Assembly: GCA_022794265.1 (NCBI GenBank) | Contig: JAAWEK010000015.1 | Coordinates: 62,001 to 126,000 of the forward strand | Source of the DNA: Lachnospiraceae bacterium | GTDB lineage: Bacteria > Bacillota > Clostridia > Lachnospirales > Lachnospiraceae | Direction of reading: 5' to 3' | Length of the DNA: 64,000 nt | Shown here: in pieces, positions 36,437 through 45,374 of the stretch | How positions within the stretch are numbered: the stretch's first letter is position 1 | Layout: each line of letters opens with the position of its first letter | The notes under the pieces: model-generated | Databases searched by the model: none | What the model saw: the letters and a program-made list of their open reading frames with translations, nothing else | Told to the model about the DNA's origin: nothing | Program-made: the position numbers and the translations under genes

Positions 36437-36790
36437 TTAGAACGGAAATCCTCCGCCTAATCCTCCCAGCCCTCCGGTAATCTTAGACATTTCCTTGTTG
36501 GAAAGTTCATCCATTTCCCTCAGCGCCTCATTTGTGGCCGCCATAATCAGGTCTTCCAGCATTTCAATATCGTCAGGATCTACAACTTCCTCCGACAGTT
36601 TAATCTTTACGACTTCCTTTTTACCAGAAACAGTAACTTCTACTGCGCCGCCCCCTGCAGATGCAGTAATCTCTTTTTCTTCCAGTTCTTTTGTGGTTTC
36701 TTCCATCTGTTTCTGCATTCTCTGGGCCTGCTTCATCAGATTATTCATATTTCCCGGCATACCTCCCGGAAATCCACCTCTTTTTGCCAT
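36437..36790 (-). CDS. YbaB/EbfC nucleoid-associated protein
   Basis: 117 residues with the glycine/methionine-rich N-terminus ([20 protein letters not shown]), the conserved [21 protein letters not shown] segment split over two strands, and a C-terminal glycine-rich tail. The family binds DNA as a dimer. It lies between dnaX and recR, its usual place. The AGGAGG ribosome binding site is close to the ATG. Confidence 0.95.
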   Translation of the reverse strand: MAKRGGFPGGMPGNMNNLMKQAQRMQKQMEETTKELEEKEITASAGGGAVEVTVSGKKEVVKIKLSEEVVDPDDIEMLEDLIMAATNEALREMDELSNKEMSKITGGLGGLGGGFPF

Positions 36791-36815
36791 AATATCATAT
36801 CCTCCTTTATATTAT

Positions 36816-38426
36816 TCAGATAAATTCTTCTTCGTCATCCTCATCGGACTCTTCTATTTTAAAATTAATTGCTTCTTCTGTCAAACTCATATAACTCCTG
36901 TCGAAATCTATTCCCTGAGGCAGCAACCGCAACTCTACATCTACTTCCCGGTGAATGATATCCGCAATGGTCTGTCTGATTAGTTCAACATTTTCCGGCT
37001 TATTATCCTGCTGCCAGTCAATATCTGAATCATAAACAATGCATAATCTGGAGTTTTCGTCGATACTCAGACGGTTTTTCCTTAAGCATACACCCAGATG
37101 TCCGTCTATCTTTCTTGCAATATCAAACCATCGCTCTGCCACTTTCTGCACTTCCTCCGGAATGGCTCTCTGCAACTTCGGCTCCTCTGGTTTTGTAGCT
37201 GCTTGCGGCTGTTTTCCTTTGTCCTGGCCATTCCTGGCGTCTGAAACCGGCATCGAAGTCTGTACCGGAATCCCTTCCTCCAGCTTCTTTTCAATATTGG
37301 CGATACGGTTTTTCAGAGAATCAAAATTTGTTTCCATAGCCGGCTGTGTCAGTTTGATCAGGGCAATCTCTATCAGTACCCGCTTCTGGGCTGCAAACCG
37401 GATTTGATTGGTCAGTTCCGACAAAACCCGGATATAACGCATAATTACGTCTGAATCCAGTTGTTCTGCTTCTTCTTTCAGCCGTTCCATTTTTTCACCG
37501 GACATATCAATGATTTCTTCTGCTCCATCAGAAGTCTTTACCAAAAGGAGATTGCGAAGATACCATGTAAAATCTGTCACAAACTGCGACAGGTCCCTTC
37601 CCAGATTTACCATTTCCTCCAGTTGCTCAATACAGCCGATGCTGTTTCCTGCTATCACATTTTCCAGCATATTGCTGAATATATCCGTATCCACTGCTCC
37701 CAGAATATCCAAAGCCTTTTCATAAGTCAGCTCCTGTCCCATACAGAAGGCATCGCACTGGTCTAACAGACTCAGCGCATCCCGCATGGATCCGTCAGCA
37801 GATTTGGCAATAAAACGTAATGCCTTATCTTCCGCCTTCATATTCTCAATATCTGCCAGCTCCCTTAACCGCCCCTGAATGGTATCAATGGAAATATGTT
37901 TAAAATCATACCTCTGGCATCTGGATAAAATGGTAATTGGCAATTTGTGGACCTCTGTGGTAGCCAGTATGAACATCACATATTCCGGCGGTTCTTCCAA
38001 CGTTTTCAGCAATGCATTAAAGGCACTTGTGGATAACATATGCACTTCATCCACGATATAGACCTTATACCTCCCTTCGGTGGGACGGTACTGTACTTCA
38101 TCTATAATTTGCCGGATATCCTCTACGCCGTTATTGGATGCCGCATCCATTTCAATAACGTTCATGGATGTTCCCGCACTGATGCTTTTGCACATATTAC
38201 ACTGATTACAAGGATTTCCGTTTACCGGATGTTCACAGTTCACTGCCCGGGCAAATATCTTTGCAATCGTGGTCTTTCCAGTCCCACGGGTTCCACAGAA
38301 CAGATACGCATGTCCCATCCTTCCGGATTTTATCTGATTACTAAGTGTAGTTGTAATATGCTCCTGTCCTTTGACATCCTCGTAGGTGTCGGGACGAAAT
38401 TTACGATATAATGCTGTATATGACAT
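36816..38426 (-). CDS. dnaX: DNA polymerase III subunits gamma/tau
   Basis: 536 residues from the ATG at 38426 (MSYTALYRKFRPDTYEDV); the four extra upstream codons include the ribosome binding site itself (GGAGAT). The clamp-loader ATPase has Walker A GTRGTGKTTIAK, a four-Cys zinc module (CEHPVNGNPCNQCNMC), Walker B VYIVDEVHML and the sensor ATTEVHKLP. The C-terminal tau-like part continues to a very acidic end (ESDEDDEEEFI). The start lies one base after the pfkA stop, so the two are co-transcribed. Confidence 0.97.
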   Translation of the reverse strand: MSYTALYRKFRPDTYEDVKGQEHITTTLSNQIKSGRMGHAYLFCGTRGTGKTTIAKIFARAVNCEHPVNGNPCNQCNMCKSISAGTSMNVIEMDAASNNGVEDIRQIIDEVQYRPTEGRYKVYIVDEVHMLSTSAFNALLKTLEEPPEYVMFILATTEVHKLPITILSRCQRYDFKHISIDTIQGRLRELADIENMKAEDKALRFIAKSADGSMRDALSLLDQCDAFCMGQELTYEKALDILGAVDTDIFSNMLENVIAGNSIGCIEQLEEMVNLGRDLSQFVTDFTWYLRNLLLVKTSDGAEEIIDMSGEKMERLKEEAEQLDSDVIMRYIRVLSELTNQIRFAAQKRVLIEIALIKLTQPAMETNFDSLKNRIANIEKKLEEGIPVQTSMPVSDARNGQDKGKQPQAATKPEEPKLQRAIPEEVQKVAERWFDIARKIDGHLGVCLRKNRLSIDENSRLCIVYDSDIDWQQDNKPENVELIRQTIADIIHREVDVELRLLPQGIDFDRSYMSLTEEAINFKIEESDEDDEEEFI

Positions 38427-38427
38427 T

Positions 38428-39504
38428 TTAATCTCCAAAACTAATGCCTACAAGTTTGGCTTCATTAATAATGGAAGCATCCGGATTCACCATTTTCAAT
38501 TTGCCGGCAACTTCTTCCAAAGGCACTTTTACGATTTCACCATTTCTCATACCCACCATATAGCCGTAATCTTTATGCAGAATCAGCTTTGCTGCCGCCG
38601 CTCCGAATCTGGTGGATAATACGCGGTCATATGCACACGGGCTCCCACCTCTCTGGGTATGTCCCGGTATCGTTACCCTGATTTCCTGACCAGTCTTTTC
38701 TTCTATCTTAGCACCGATTTCATAGGAAACCGACGGATATTTTTTCGCTGCCTGCGCCCGTTTTTCTTTTAATTTTTTCTTTGGCAGTGCTGCATCCTCT
38801 TTAGATATGGCGCCCTCTGCCACTGCCAGTATGGAAAAGCTTTTACCTTCCCTGGTTCTTTTTTCAATAGCTTCCACTACTTTGTCAATATCATACGGAA
38901 TCTCCGGCAGTAAAATAATATCCGCTCCGCTGGCGATTCCTGCATGCAGCGTCAGCCATCCCACCTTGTGTCCCATTACTTCCACTATAAATACCCGTCC
39001 ATGGGAAGCCGCAGTGGTATGAATACAGTCAATGGCATTGGATGCAATATTCACCGCACTCTGGAAACCAAAGGTAATATCCGTTCCCCAGATATCGTTA
39101 TCAATGGTTTTCGGCAGAGTGACCACATTTAAGCCTTCCTCCCGTAACAAATTGGCTGTTTTATGGGTTCCGTTTCCGCCTAAAATGACCAGACATTCCA
39201 GTCCCAGCTTTTTATAATTGTCTTTCATGGCCTTCACCTTATCCAGTCCGTTGGCATCCGGCGTACGCATTAATTTAAAAGGCTGTCTGGAAGTTCCGAT
39301 AATGGTTCCGCCTTCTGTCAGTATTCCCGAGAAATCTCTGGTTTCCATTTTTCTGTAATTTCCATAAATCAGACCCTTATATCCCTCCAAAAATCCTATA
39401 ATTTCCACATCTTTCAGATTTTCATACAGGGATTTAGCCACGCCTCTCATAGAAGCGTTCAGACTCTGACAGTCGCCGCCACTTGTTAACATTCCAATTC
39501 TCAT
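38428..39504 (-). CDS. pfkA: 6-phosphofructokinase, mixed-substrate type
   Basis: 358 residues from the ATG at 39504 (MRIGMLTSGGDCQSLNA), which has AAGGTGG eight bases before it; an upstream in-frame extension is not needed. Active-site stretches are GGNGTHKTA, LPKTIDNDIWGTD, ASHGRVFIVEVMGHKVGW and GHTQRGGSP. Using E. coli numbering, Gly at 104 points to ATP, while Lys at the position equivalent to 124 is a feature seen in PPi-type enzymes. This combination is typical of the 'mixed-substrate' clade, so the phosphate donor should not be assumed. It is first in the pfkA-dnaX-ybaB-recR run. Confidence 0.93.
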   Translation of the reverse strand: MRIGMLTSGGDCQSLNASMRGVAKSLYENLKDVEIIGFLEGYKGLIYGNYRKMETRDFSGILTEGGTIIGTSRQPFKLMRTPDANGLDKVKAMKDNYKKLGLECLVILGGNGTHKTANLLREEGLNVVTLPKTIDNDIWGTDITFGFQSAVNIASNAIDCIHTTAASHGRVFIVEVMGHKVGWLTLHAGIASGADIILLPEIPYDIDKVVEAIEKRTREGKSFSILAVAEGAISKEDAALPKKKLKEKRAQAAKKYPSVSYEIGAKIEEKTGQEIRVTIPGHTQRGGSPCAYDRVLSTRFGAAAAKLILHKDYGYMVGMRNGEIVKVPLEEVAGKLKMVNPDASIINEAKLVGISFGD

Positions 39505-39561
39505 AGAAATACCACCTTTCCTAATTCTATTATTTATTTTAAACATTTTTTTTAGCTTAGT

Positions 39562-39595
39562 AAAAAACCACTTTAAACATGACAGTCTAAAGTGG
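39562..39595 (-). terminator. Terminator of the SRP RNA gene
   Basis: CCACTTTA / TAAAGTGG stem with a 12-base loop and T6 on the minus strand, just past the 3' end of the SRP RNA. Confidence 0.85.
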
Positions 39596-39611
39596 CAGAT
39601 ATATCTTTTTA

Positions 39612-39882
39612 AATCCGTGCATTCTGCTTTGTATACAGCTCATAAGCGTTACCTCTACAGTTAACTCGGCCCAGGCTGCCTCACGTCACACAGGAGGTTC
39701 CATTTAGTGCTGCTTCATTCCTGACCTGACACGATTCATAGATTCCTGTTGCGTAAGACCTGAACGTCAACGCCACTTATAAAGGGCAGCCCTACAAGAT
39801 ATATCCGACACAGAACATCACCCCTGCTAGAGCGGATTGCAGGTATAGGGCACCGCTATCTCCCCGGCTAGCACGGAAGCTT
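39612..39882 (-). ncRNA. ffs: Signal recognition particle RNA, large (Alu-containing) type
   Basis: Minus-strand sequence follows the Bacillus scRNA from end to end: the 5' Alu-domain part (GTGCTAGCCGGGGAGATAGC, then TGCCC and CCGCTCTAGCAGGG), TGGCGTTGACGTTCAGG, the domain IV core GTCAGGTCAGGAATGAAGC, GCCTGGGCCGAGTTAACTG and AACGCTTA near the 3' end. Total about 270 bases, with ends set by the terminal GCACGG/CCGTGC pairing. The apical GGAA tetraloop is closed by an A-U pair in place of the usual C-G. Exact ends are approximate. Confidence 0.95.
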
Positions 39883-39907
39883 TCAAACATATTTAAAATG
39901 CCCTTAA

Positions 39908-39936
39908 AGTATAACTAAAATAAAGGGAAAAGTCAA
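39908..39936 (-). promoter_or_regulatory. Promoter of the SRP RNA gene
   Basis: TTGACT (39931-39936) and TATACT (39908-39913) on the minus strand with a 17-base spacer, about 25 bases before the mature 5' end. Confidence 0.75.
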
Positions 39937-39961
39937 GGTATAGTGACGGAATTGTAACACT

Positions 39962-40459
39962 TTATTTCTTCGATTCCCGGAGCCTTTTGAAAAATCCGCT
40001 CAGCATCCTGCTACATTCCTCCTCCATCAGCCCCCTGTCTATTTCTACCTGATGGTTAAACTGTCTGACATCCAGAAGGTTCAATACTGAGCCGGCGCAC
40101 CCTGCCTTGGGATTCATGCAGGCAATATACACTTTTTTAATTCGAGACTGAACGATGGCCCCTGCACACATCTGACACGGTTCCAGGGTAATATACATCT
40201 CGCAATCATCCAGACGCCAGTCCCCCAGTTTCTTAGCCGCCTTTCGAATAGCATTTAACTCGGCGTGAGACAGGGTATTTTTATCTATATTTCTCCGGTT
40301 GTAGCCCCGGGCAATAATTTTATCCTGATATACAATCACACAGCCAATCGGCACTTCATTTAGCTGTTCTGCTTTTACTGCCTGTTTCATGGCTTCTTTC
40401 ATATATCTTATCTTTCCGGTTCCGGAATATTCTTTTTGTTCTGTTTCATTCATCTGCAC
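39962..40459 (-). CDS. tadA: tRNA-specific adenosine deaminase
   Basis: 165 residues. Deaminates adenosine 34 to inosine in tRNA-Arg. Zinc-site motifs are SHAELNAI (HAE) and EPCQMCAGAI (PCxxC), with NPKAGCAGSVLNLL in the C-terminal half. The ATG at 40459 has AAGGAG eight bases upstream. A short N-terminal extension (MQMNETEQKEYSGTG) precedes the domain; a start at a later Met is possible. It lies directly upstream of the SRP RNA gene and borders the AT-rich biosynthetic island. Confidence 0.96.
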   Translation of the reverse strand: MQMNETEQKEYSGTGKIRYMKEAMKQAVKAEQLNEVPIGCVIVYQDKIIARGYNRRNIDKNTLSHAELNAIRKAAKKLGDWRLDDCEMYITLEPCQMCAGAIVQSRIKKVYIACMNPKAGCAGSVLNLLDVRQFNHQVEIDRGLMEEECSRMLSGFFKRLRESKK

Positions 40460-40551
40460 TGCTCCTTGCCGGCTAACTACCGTTTTTTAATATTATACCG
40501 AAGAAAATTATATTATAACAGTACTGATTTATAAACTCTTTAACCGATGTA

Positions 40552-41175
40552 TTATAAAATCTCCAAATTAACATATTTAATATCTCCGTTTTTTGCTGTA
40601 TTAGCACACAAGGCATACCAATGTACTTCGTCCAGTTTAATACTTTTAAATTTTTCTTTCCTTTTTTCTATAACCGAAAAACTGTTTAAAGAGCATTTAA
40701 ACCCTTTTCCAGTATATTTAATATAACTTTCTTTTAATGTCCATATTTTATAGAACCAATTTACCTGATTAGATTCTTCCAATGATTCTAAAAAAAAACG
40801 CTCTTCTTCTGAAAAATAAACAAGCTGTTCCGGCAATTTTGTTTCTTTGATTTTTTCTACATCAACGCCTATTTCTTCATCTCCAACAGCAACTACTATC
40901 CAATCTCCAGAATGAGATATATTAAAATATATACCTTTCATGTCTATATATGGCTTTTTATATTTGGGATAATTGATTATTATACTATCACCATTTAATC
41001 CAATTCCTTCTGTTAGCCCATACCTTACTATTGCCTCTGATATAATTGATCTAATCTTATCTTTCTCTTTATAATATCTATCAGCTCTTGTTATTCTTTC
41101 TTTTGAACAATGCAGCCCTTTTATTTGTTCTATTGAATTTATATTTGCTATATTTATTGCATATTCATAAATCAA
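40552..41175 (-). CDS. 4'-phosphopantetheinyl transferase, Sfp type
   Basis: 207 residues. Transfers the phosphopantetheine arm from CoA to the Ser of a carrier protein. Motifs are FNISHSGDWIVVAVG, GVDVEKIKE (Mg-binding Asp) and the FYKIWTLKESYIKYTGKGF core. Last gene of the cluster, three bases after the metallo-hydrolase. Its likely partner is the ACP domain at the end of the large synthase. No clear terminator follows in the 92 bases before tadA. Confidence 0.92.
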   Translation of the reverse strand: MIYEYAINIANINSIEQIKGLHCSKERITRADRYYKEKDKIRSIISEAIVRYGLTEGIGLNGDSIIINYPKYKKPYIDMKGIYFNISHSGDWIVVAVGDEEIGVDVEKIKETKLPEQLVYFSEEERFFLESLEESNQVNWFYKIWTLKESYIKYTGKGFKCSLNSFSVIEKRKEKFKSIKLDEVHWYALCANTAKNGDIKYVNLEIL

Positions 41176-41178
41176 TGC

Positions 41179-41874
41179 TCAACACCCATTTATAATTTTT
41201 CCTTTACTATATCGTTCTTTCATTTTAATAAATTGATTTTTTGTAGTTGAATAAAAGTATATGTTATTTTCCTTAACATAATCAAAGCTTACTCCCAAAT
41301 CACTTTTAAATTTGTGTCCCGGAAACACCTTTGTTTCACCAAATACTCTTTCTTTCAAAAACAATAAAGAATCATACATTTGTTCCTTTGAACCACCAGC
41401 AAATTCACATGATCCGCATCCTTCTATGAATAGTGTATCTCCAGAAAAAAGAACATCATCAACAAAAAAGCAAGTGCTACCGACAGTATGTCCCGGAGTT
41501 AACATACATTTAATATTTATATCGTTTAAAAAAAATATATCTTCATTTACAAATCCTTTAATATTTTTACAGTTAAAATTATAATATTCGATTTCTTCAT
41601 TTGAAATATGTACAGCCACATCATATTTTTCCGCAAAATATTCTGCTAAATTTGTGTGATCCTCATGAGTATGCGTAAGCAATATCATTTTCAAATGAAC
41701 TCCTTTTTTTGAAATACATTCTTCAATTTTTTTTGCATCCCATGCCGGATCAACCAATAAAGCCTCCTTTGTATTTTTATCGTTGCATAAATAAACATAA
41801 TTAATATAATTATGTCTGCTGGTACGTATAGCTGTTACTTCTATTCTTCCATTATCATAATAATATCCAGACAT
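41179..41874 (-). CDS. Metallo-beta-lactamase-fold hydrolase, BaeB/PksB-like
   Basis: 231 residues with all glyoxalase-II-type metal motifs: HTHEDHTNL near residue 68, PGHTVGST, FSGDTLF and the C-terminal FPGHKF. Similar enzymes (BaeB, PksB) are found in trans-AT polyketide clusters such as bacillaene, where a housekeeping or thioester-hydrolysing role has been proposed. In this cluster, which has no thioesterase, it is a candidate for product release or removal of stalled chains; that is inference. It is five bases after the large synthase gene. Confidence 0.85.
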   Translation of the reverse strand: MSGYYYDNGRIEVTAIRTSRHNYINYVYLCNDKNTKEALLVDPAWDAKKIEECISKKGVHLKMILLTHTHEDHTNLAEYFAEKYDVAVHISNEEIEYYNFNCKNIKGFVNEDIFFLNDINIKCMLTPGHTVGSTCFFVDDVLFSGDTLFIEGCGSCEFAGGSKEQMYDSLLFLKERVFGETKVFPGHKFKSDLGVSFDYVKENNIYFYSTTKNQFIKMKERYSKGKIINGC

Positions 41875-41879
41875 TTTAT

Positions 41880-44800
41880 TTAAAATTCCATTCTTATATA
41901 ATCTGCCAAATCATACACGTTATCATATGCGAATAAATCCATTGGCGTCAATTTGATATTAAGCTTTTTGTTCAAGGCTTTTATCATCTCTAATTCTGTA
42001 ATTGAGTCCATACCCATGTCCAAAAATGAATCATCCATTGAGATATCTTCTTTTTGAATATATAAAATTTCGCCAAGTGTTTCACATAATGTTTTTATTA
42101 AAGATACTTCCTCATCTTTATTACATTCATTAAAAATGAGTTCATCCATTTGCATAACTTCTTTAATATATCTTTTACCTTTTCGATAAGCCACTTCCTG
42201 ACACTTTTCATTATCATTTTCTCTAAGCAACAAATCAAAATTATTACTTAAGGTATCATTTAAATCCAAATCATAAAGTTTAACATTCCATTTATCAAAC
42301 TCTTTCATGATACTTTTTGCAAGACCATTGATGCCATAGTTAATGAACGAACAGCATTCACTTTTATCTATTTGGTTTACGTTATTTGTTATGATTTTAA
42401 AGTCTATTTTCTTTTCAGAATAGCCACAAATATGTAGTAACTTTATTATATTTAACAGTTCAATGTATTCTTTCTCATGAATAGAAATGAAATCCGTTAC
42501 TGTGTATTTTCCATTTAAATCAAATTTCATTGTCGTGAAATAATAAACCATACTAACATTATCTGTAAACATAAGTTTTCTTTGTATAATTTGTTGACTG
42601 TTGCCAGAATCAATTTTTATATAATAAATTTGTGAGTTTATATATTTTTTATTAAATTTTAACTGTATATCCTGCTCATTGTCGTGAAAAAAAACAATAA
42701 TGCTACAATTATATTCCTGATTCAGTTCTTCTTTTACAGCCTCAGCTATCCACTCTTTTGATGTACTTTCAATTAGAGTATCATTTGAAATCTGATTATT
42801 CCAATATTTATTTTCATCAAAACAATACTTCGGCAAATCAACTCTCTTGTAATGTTTCTCGTCAATTAAAGAATTCCAGTTTATATTTAAGCCTTTTTTC
42901 CATAGCTCTATCACAAATTCTTTTCTGTTCTCTTTATCCAGTAAAGAACTATTGATAGTAAAAAGGGTATACTGATCCGGTAAACACTTCATTTTGCATT
43001 TTGAATCAATATTTTCTTTTATGAGCTTCTCTATTTCATATGAAGAAATATTATTTTCACCACTTAAAATCTCATACTGATTTTTTAATGTTTTCTTATT
43101 AAAATTAGAATTACAATTTATAATAACTTCAGAGTATTTTTCTTCATTCATATTTCTTAGAATAATTCCAATACAATCTTCTTTAGTGATAATATCTTCT
43201 GTTAACATATTTAGTAATTCATATATCTCTCGGTTCTCAAAATTTCTTTGTCTACTTAAACTCCATTTAACATTTAACCTATCCAATGAATTTAATATTA
43301 TAATCATAAGAATTAATTTTTTCGGAGTTCCAGTTGTAACATTTTCAGTTATTGACTCTTCAAGAAGAGACTCGAAAATTCCATATTCCTCAATATACAA
43401 ATTCCATTCATCAGCGTATTTTTTAAATGTATGCTGAAATTTATATAAAATCTTTGCTTTTTCAATAAATTCATTACACTGTTTTGAATCCAAACTAATA
43501 CCATCAAATAATTTTCTTAACTGCATTTTTGATATATTAATTCTTTTATATAAACGATTATTAGACCAATCATAAAACGGTATACTAGGACAACCTATTT
43601 TTATTTCTTTAATTGTTTTTTTACCATTTATATAAGCCCTCATGTCCTCAATAGATATAATTCCGCTAATAACTAATGCAACACAAATACCTTCATTTTC
43701 TGAAGTTATAACATCTGATTTCAATCCTATTTTTTCGAGACCCTTATACAAATCATATACTTCTTCAAAATCACCTTTACCAATTACAGAAATAATCTGC
43801 TTCTTTGATTTAGTATCACATATATTTCCCTTATTTGCCAATAATTTTATGATATCTTCCTTATTTTTAACCAAACCACCTATTCTATATTGAAATTGTT
43901 TTCTCCCATTCATTAATGTAAATGAAATATCGGATATTTCATTCTTGCATATTTCATTAATATTTGCAGACCATTCATTTTTTGTTTTAATTAAGCTATT
44001 CTCACTTTTTGCTGAAAGAAGAAAATAATAAGAAACTTCATTGGAATTCGAACATACTTCATCCCTTACATCTTTTTCTTCCATATATTCTTCAAGTAAT
44101 ACGTGTGCATTCGTTCCACCCAATCCAAAAGAACTAATACCTGCTCTAAGAGGCTGATCCTTATTTAATCTTTTCCATTCAGTGCTTTCAGTAACTAATT
44201 TAAACGGGCTATCTTTCATTTCAAGAATCGGATTAATCGTGTTCAAATGCAAACTTTTAGGAATAAATTTGTTGTTTAGCATAAGCACAACCTTTATCAG
44301 ACTTGCCATAGCCGCACAACCTTCTAAATGTCCTATATTTGCTTTTACAGAACCAATCGTACAAAACTGCTTTTCATCTGTATATTCTCTAAACAATTGT
44401 GTTAACGCCTCTACTTCTATAGGATCTCCAAGTGATGTTCCTGTTCCATGAGTTTCAACATATGACACTTCGTTTGGCATAAAGTCCGTTTGCAAATATG
44501 CGTTATGTATTACTTCTTTTTGTGCTTCAACACTCGGCGCAGTCAATGATAATGCATGTCCACCATGATTAATTGCACATCCCTTAATCACAGCATAAAT
44601 CTTGCTATTGGCCTCTACTGCTTTTTCCAATGGTTGTAATAATATAACTGCTACACCTTCTCCAGGAACATATCCATCTGCATCTTTATCAAATGTATGA
44701 CATTTCCCTGTTTCACTAAACATCCTGCTTTTTGACCATGTAGTAAGTTTATTTGATGATAAATGTAAATTTACACCACCTACAAATGCATAATCCGAAG

Positions 44801-45356
44801 ATTCCTCAATCAAAGCCTGACAAGCTGTTTTAAGAGCTACAAATGATGATGAACAACCTGTATCTAATGTAAAGCTTCCACCTTTCAAATCCATATAATA
44901 TGATATTTTGTTTGCTAACATAAAATAATATGTTCCATTTGCAGTACTAATATCTGTTTTTTCGGTTTTATACGGTTCATATGCAACAGATCCAACATGT
45001 ACAGAAGTTATTTTATCTTTAATTTCCTCATATGATATAGAAGAATCTTCAATGCAATGCCATGCCTCTTGTAATAATAATCTCTGGCAAGGATCCATGT
45101 TCTCTGCTTCTCTTGGAGATATATTAAAAAAGTTGTTATCAAATTTATCAATATCTTCAAGAGCACCTAACCATTTACAATATGTTTTGCCTTGTTCCAT
45201 AATATCTGCGGAATATATTTTCAGCGCATCCCATCTCTCTTTTGGAATTACATCAACTGCATCTACACCATTTACAAGATTATCCCAAAACATTTTTTTA
45301 TTTTTAGCTTTAGGAAATCTACATGCCATTCCAACAATCGCTATATCTTTATTCAT
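41880..45356 (-). CDS. Modular polyketide synthase: KS, degenerate middle, ACP
   Basis: 1158 residues. Residues 1-430 are a complete ketosynthase with catalytic Cys168 (LDTGCSSSF), His303 (VETHGTGTSLGDP) and His343 (KANIGHLEGC). Residues about 470-870 sit where an acyltransferase would be but show no GHSxG; a segment ending VDLPKYCFDENKYW matches the linker that normally follows an AT. Residues about 880-1070 look like the structural half of a ketoreductase (INYGINGLAKSIMKEFDKW, VAYRKGKRYIKEV) without a catalytic half. The C-terminus is an ACP with Ser1118 (DMGMDSITELEM). Acyl units would have to be loaded by another protein. It is AT-rich, with many AAA/ATT/TTA codons. Confidence 0.88.
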   Translation of the reverse strand: MNKDIAIVGMACRFPKAKNKKMFWDNLVNGVDAVDVIPKERWDALKIYSADIMEQGKTYCKWLGALEDIDKFDNNFFNISPREAENMDPCQRLLLQEAWHCIEDSSISYEEIKDKITSVHVGSVAYEPYKTEKTDISTANGTYYFMLANKISYYMDLKGGSFTLDTGCSSSFVALKTACQALIEESSDYAFVGGVNLHLSSNKLTTWSKSRMFSETGKCHTFDKDADGYVPGEGVAVILLQPLEKAVEANSKIYAVIKGCAINHGGHALSLTAPSVEAQKEVIHNAYLQTDFMPNEVSYVETHGTGTSLGDPIEVEALTQLFREYTDEKQFCTIGSVKANIGHLEGCAAMASLIKVVLMLNNKFIPKSLHLNTINPILEMKDSPFKLVTESTEWKRLNKDQPLRAGISSFGLGGTNAHVLLEEYMEEKDVRDEVCSNSNEVSYYFLLSAKSENSLIKTKNEWSANINEICKNEISDISFTLMNGRKQFQYRIGGLVKNKEDIIKLLANKGNICDTKSKKQIISVIGKGDFEEVYDLYKGLEKIGLKSDVITSENEGICVALVISGIISIEDMRAYINGKKTIKEIKIGCPSIPFYDWSNNRLYKRINISKMQLRKLFDGISLDSKQCNEFIEKAKILYKFQHTFKKYADEWNLYIEEYGIFESLLEESITENVTTGTPKKLILMIIILNSLDRLNVKWSLSRQRNFENREIYELLNMLTEDIITKEDCIGIILRNMNEEKYSEVIINCNSNFNKKTLKNQYEILSGENNISSYEIEKLIKENIDSKCKMKCLPDQYTLFTINSSLLDKENRKEFVIELWKKGLNINWNSLIDEKHYKRVDLPKYCFDENKYWNNQISNDTLIESTSKEWIAEAVKEELNQEYNCSIIVFFHDNEQDIQLKFNKKYINSQIYYIKIDSGNSQQIIQRKLMFTDNVSMVYYFTTMKFDLNGKYTVTDFISIHEKEYIELLNIIKLLHICGYSEKKIDFKIITNNVNQIDKSECCSFINYGINGLAKSIMKEFDKWNVKLYDLDLNDTLSNNFDLLLRENDNEKCQEVAYRKGKRYIKEVMQMDELIFNECNKDEEVSLIKTLCETLGEILYIQKEDISMDDSFLDMGMDSITELEMIKALNKKLNIKLTPMDLFAYDNVYDLADYIRMEF

Positions 45357-45374
45357 TTATCTTTCTTTAGCCTC

